Shown here piece by piece: positions 4,483 through 5,712 of a DNA stretch of 5,712 nt. Origin of the DNA: an uncultured Oscillospiraceae bacterium. Lineage in GTDB: Bacteria; Bacillota; Clostridia; Oscillospirales; Oscillospiraceae. The stretch lies in NCBI GenBank assembly GCA_900769835.1, contig CAAGIE010000003.1:1-5712 (forward strand), in the 5' to 3' direction. Every line of letters begins with the position of its first letter. The first letter of the stretch is position 1. The notes under the pieces are model-generated. The model was not told the origin of the DNA. It saw only the letters and a list, made by a program, of their open reading frames with translations, and did no database searches. The translations under genes were made by a program, and so were the position numbers.

Positions 4483-5712
4483 ATGAATCGTATGGATGTA
4501 CCTGCCATTTTCGGCAGCGACGTTTTTAATGAATCTGTTATGAAGGAGCGTTTGCCCCAGAATGTCTATGCATCCTGGAAGCAGACTGTGGAGCAAGGTA
4601 TCCCTCTTTCTCTTGATGTGGCCAATGAGATTGCAAAGGTCATGAAGGACTGGGCGATTGAAAAGGGTGCAACTCACTATACTCACTGGTTCCAGCCTAT
4701 GACCGGCATCACTGCCGAAAAGCACGATAGTTTTATCGAGCCTGCCGAGGGCGGCAAGGTGATTATGGACTTCTCCGGTAAGGCTCTGGTCCGTGGTGAA
4801 CCCGACGCTTCTTCTTTCCCCTCCGGCGGTCTGCGCGCCACCTTTGAAGCCCGCGGCTACACTGCCTGGGATCCTTCTGCATTCACCTTTGTGAAAGATA
4901 ACAGTTTGTTTATCCCCACTTGCTTCTTCTCCTACACCGGCGCCGCTCTGGATATGAAGACTCCCCTGCTCCGTTCCATTAACGAAGTTTCCCGGGAAGC
5001 TCTGCGTATTCTCCGTCTGTTCGGTGATACCACTACCCAGCGTGTAAATGTTTGTGTAGGTGCCGAGCAGGAGTACTTCCTGCTTCCCAAAGATATGTAC
5101 GCACAGCGTGAAGACCTGCGCCTTACCGGCCGCACTCTGTTTGGTGCCGCGCCCCCTAAGGGGCAGGAATTGGATGACCACTACTTCGGCACCATTCGCA
5201 CTCGCGTTTCCTCCTTTATGAAGGATCTGGATGAGCAGTTGTGGCGCCTGGGCGTTCTCTCTAAGACCAAGCACAACGAAGCCGCTCCCTGCCAGCACGA
5301 ATTGGCTCCTATCTTCTCCAGCGCCAACAGTGCGTGTGACGCCAATCAGCTGGTTATGGAGATCATGAAAAAGTGTGCCGCAAAGCACAATTTGGTCTGT
5401 CTGCTGCACGAAAAGCCCTTTGCGGGTGTCAACGGCTCCGGTAAGCATAACAACTGGTCCCTGAGTACCGACTGCGGCAAGAATTTGTTCAGCCCCGGTC
5501 AGACCCCCCGCCAGAACGCGCAGTTCCTGGTGTTCCTGGCCGCATTTATCAAAGGTGTTGACGAATATCAGGATTTCCTCCGCTGCTCCGCCGCATCTGC
5601 CGGTAATGACCACCGTCTGGGCGCAAGCGAAGCACCTCCTGCAATCATTTCTATTTTCCTGGGCGATGAGCTTACCGCCGTTGTGGAGTCTATCATCAAC
5701 GGCACCAACTAT
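4483..5712 (+). CDS. glnN: Glutamine synthetase type III, 3' end outside window
   Basis: Catalyses ATP-dependent joining of ammonia to glutamate to give glutamine, the entry point of nitrogen assimilation. Type III enzymes are about 700 residues and form dodecamers; 410 codons are present with no stop, so roughly 290 residues lie beyond the edge. The N-terminal block with FGSDVF (10-15), MKERLP (20-25) and THWFQPMTGITAEKHDSFIEP (67-87) is typical of type III. Active-site landmarks follow: GAEQEYF (193-199) with metal-binding Glu195 and Glu197, NEAAPCQHE (265-273) with Glu266 and Glu273, NGSGKHNNWS (317-326) with His322, and NDHRLGASEAPPAIISIFLG (375-394). ATG 4483 was chosen because AAAGGA (4468-4473) lies nine bases upstream. 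In-frame ATGs at 4465 (no ribosome site, would precede it) and 4492 (spaced too far) are less likely. It is divergent from the aspartate aminotransferase. Confidence 0.96.
   Translation, partial: MNRMDVPAIFGSDVFNESVMKERLPQNVYASWKQTVEQGIPLSLDVANEIAKVMKDWAIEKGATHYTHWFQPMTGITAEKHDSFIEPAEGGKVIMDFSGKALVRGEPDASSFPSGGLRATFEARGYTAWDPSAFTFVKDNSLFIPTCFFSYTGAALDMKTPLLRSINEVSREALRILRLFGDTTTQRVNVCVGAEQEYFLLPKDMYAQREDLRLTGRTLFGAAPPKGQELDDHYFGTIRTRVSSFMKDLDEQLWRLGVLSKTKHNEAAPCQHELAPIFSSANSACDANQLVMEIMKKCAAKHNLVCLLHEKPFAGVNGSGKHNNWSLSTDCGKNLFSPGQTPRQNAQFLVFLAAFIKGVDEYQDFLRCSAASAGNDHRLGASEAPPAIISIFLGDELTAVVESIINGTNY

Noticed and set aside
4438..5613. Minus-strand 391-codon open frame
   Set aside because: It is the mirror of glnN. 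The plus strand encodes uninterrupted type III glutamine synthetase to the window edge; the minus frame has no family resemblance.

Overview
The window looks like ordinary chromosomal DNA from an anaerobic, low-to-mid GC Firmicute of class Clostridia, most likely a gut Oscillospiraceae/Ruminococcaceae-type organism. The grounds are strong GGAGG-type ribosome sites, sigma-A promoters, short AT-rich intergenic DNA around roughly 50% GC genes, a clostridial-type lysine 2,3-aminomutase, a type Ic aspartate aminotransferase and a type III glutamine synthetase. The genus is an inference from protein families recalled by eye; no database search was possible.

Layout. Positions 1-361 hold two divergent tRNA genes: tRNA-Ala(CGC) on the minus strand and tRNA-Ser(GCT) on the plus strand. 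Each has its own near-consensus promoter and terminator. The extreme left edge (1-18) resembles the 3' end of another tRNA facing tRNA-Ala across a shared two-way hairpin. Positions 397-1192 form a single-gene unit for a DUF975 membrane protein, with a 12-bp palindrome on its -10 box and a UUCG-loop terminator shared with the converging kamA. Positions 2961 down to 1199 (minus) form a two-gene unit, a GtrA-like membrane protein followed 42 nt later by lysine 2,3-aminomutase (kamA). Positions 4359 down to 2979 (minus) carry an aspartate aminotransferase with its own promoter and GAAA-loop terminator. From 4483 to the right edge (plus) runs glnN, type III glutamine synthetase, cut by the window after 410 codons.

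How the genes fit together. The aminotransferase and glutamine synthetase are divergent across a 190-bp intergenic region and both handle amino nitrogen (glutamate/aspartate/oxaloacetate, and ammonia assimilation into glutamine). KamA makes beta-lysine, either for lysine fermentation or as a precursor of a compatible solute, but none of the other genes of those pathways lies in the window. The pairing of gtrA with kamA has no obvious biochemical logic.

No mobile element, CRISPR array, phage gene, toxin-antitoxin pair or defence system was seen. There is no evidence here of an undescribed multi-gene system. The points most worth checking are small regulatory ones: the 8-7-8 dyad inside the predicted glnN promoter, the palindromic -10 of the DUF975 gene, the repeated use of the palindromic hexamer TTGCAA as a -35 box, and the tRNA-like left edge.
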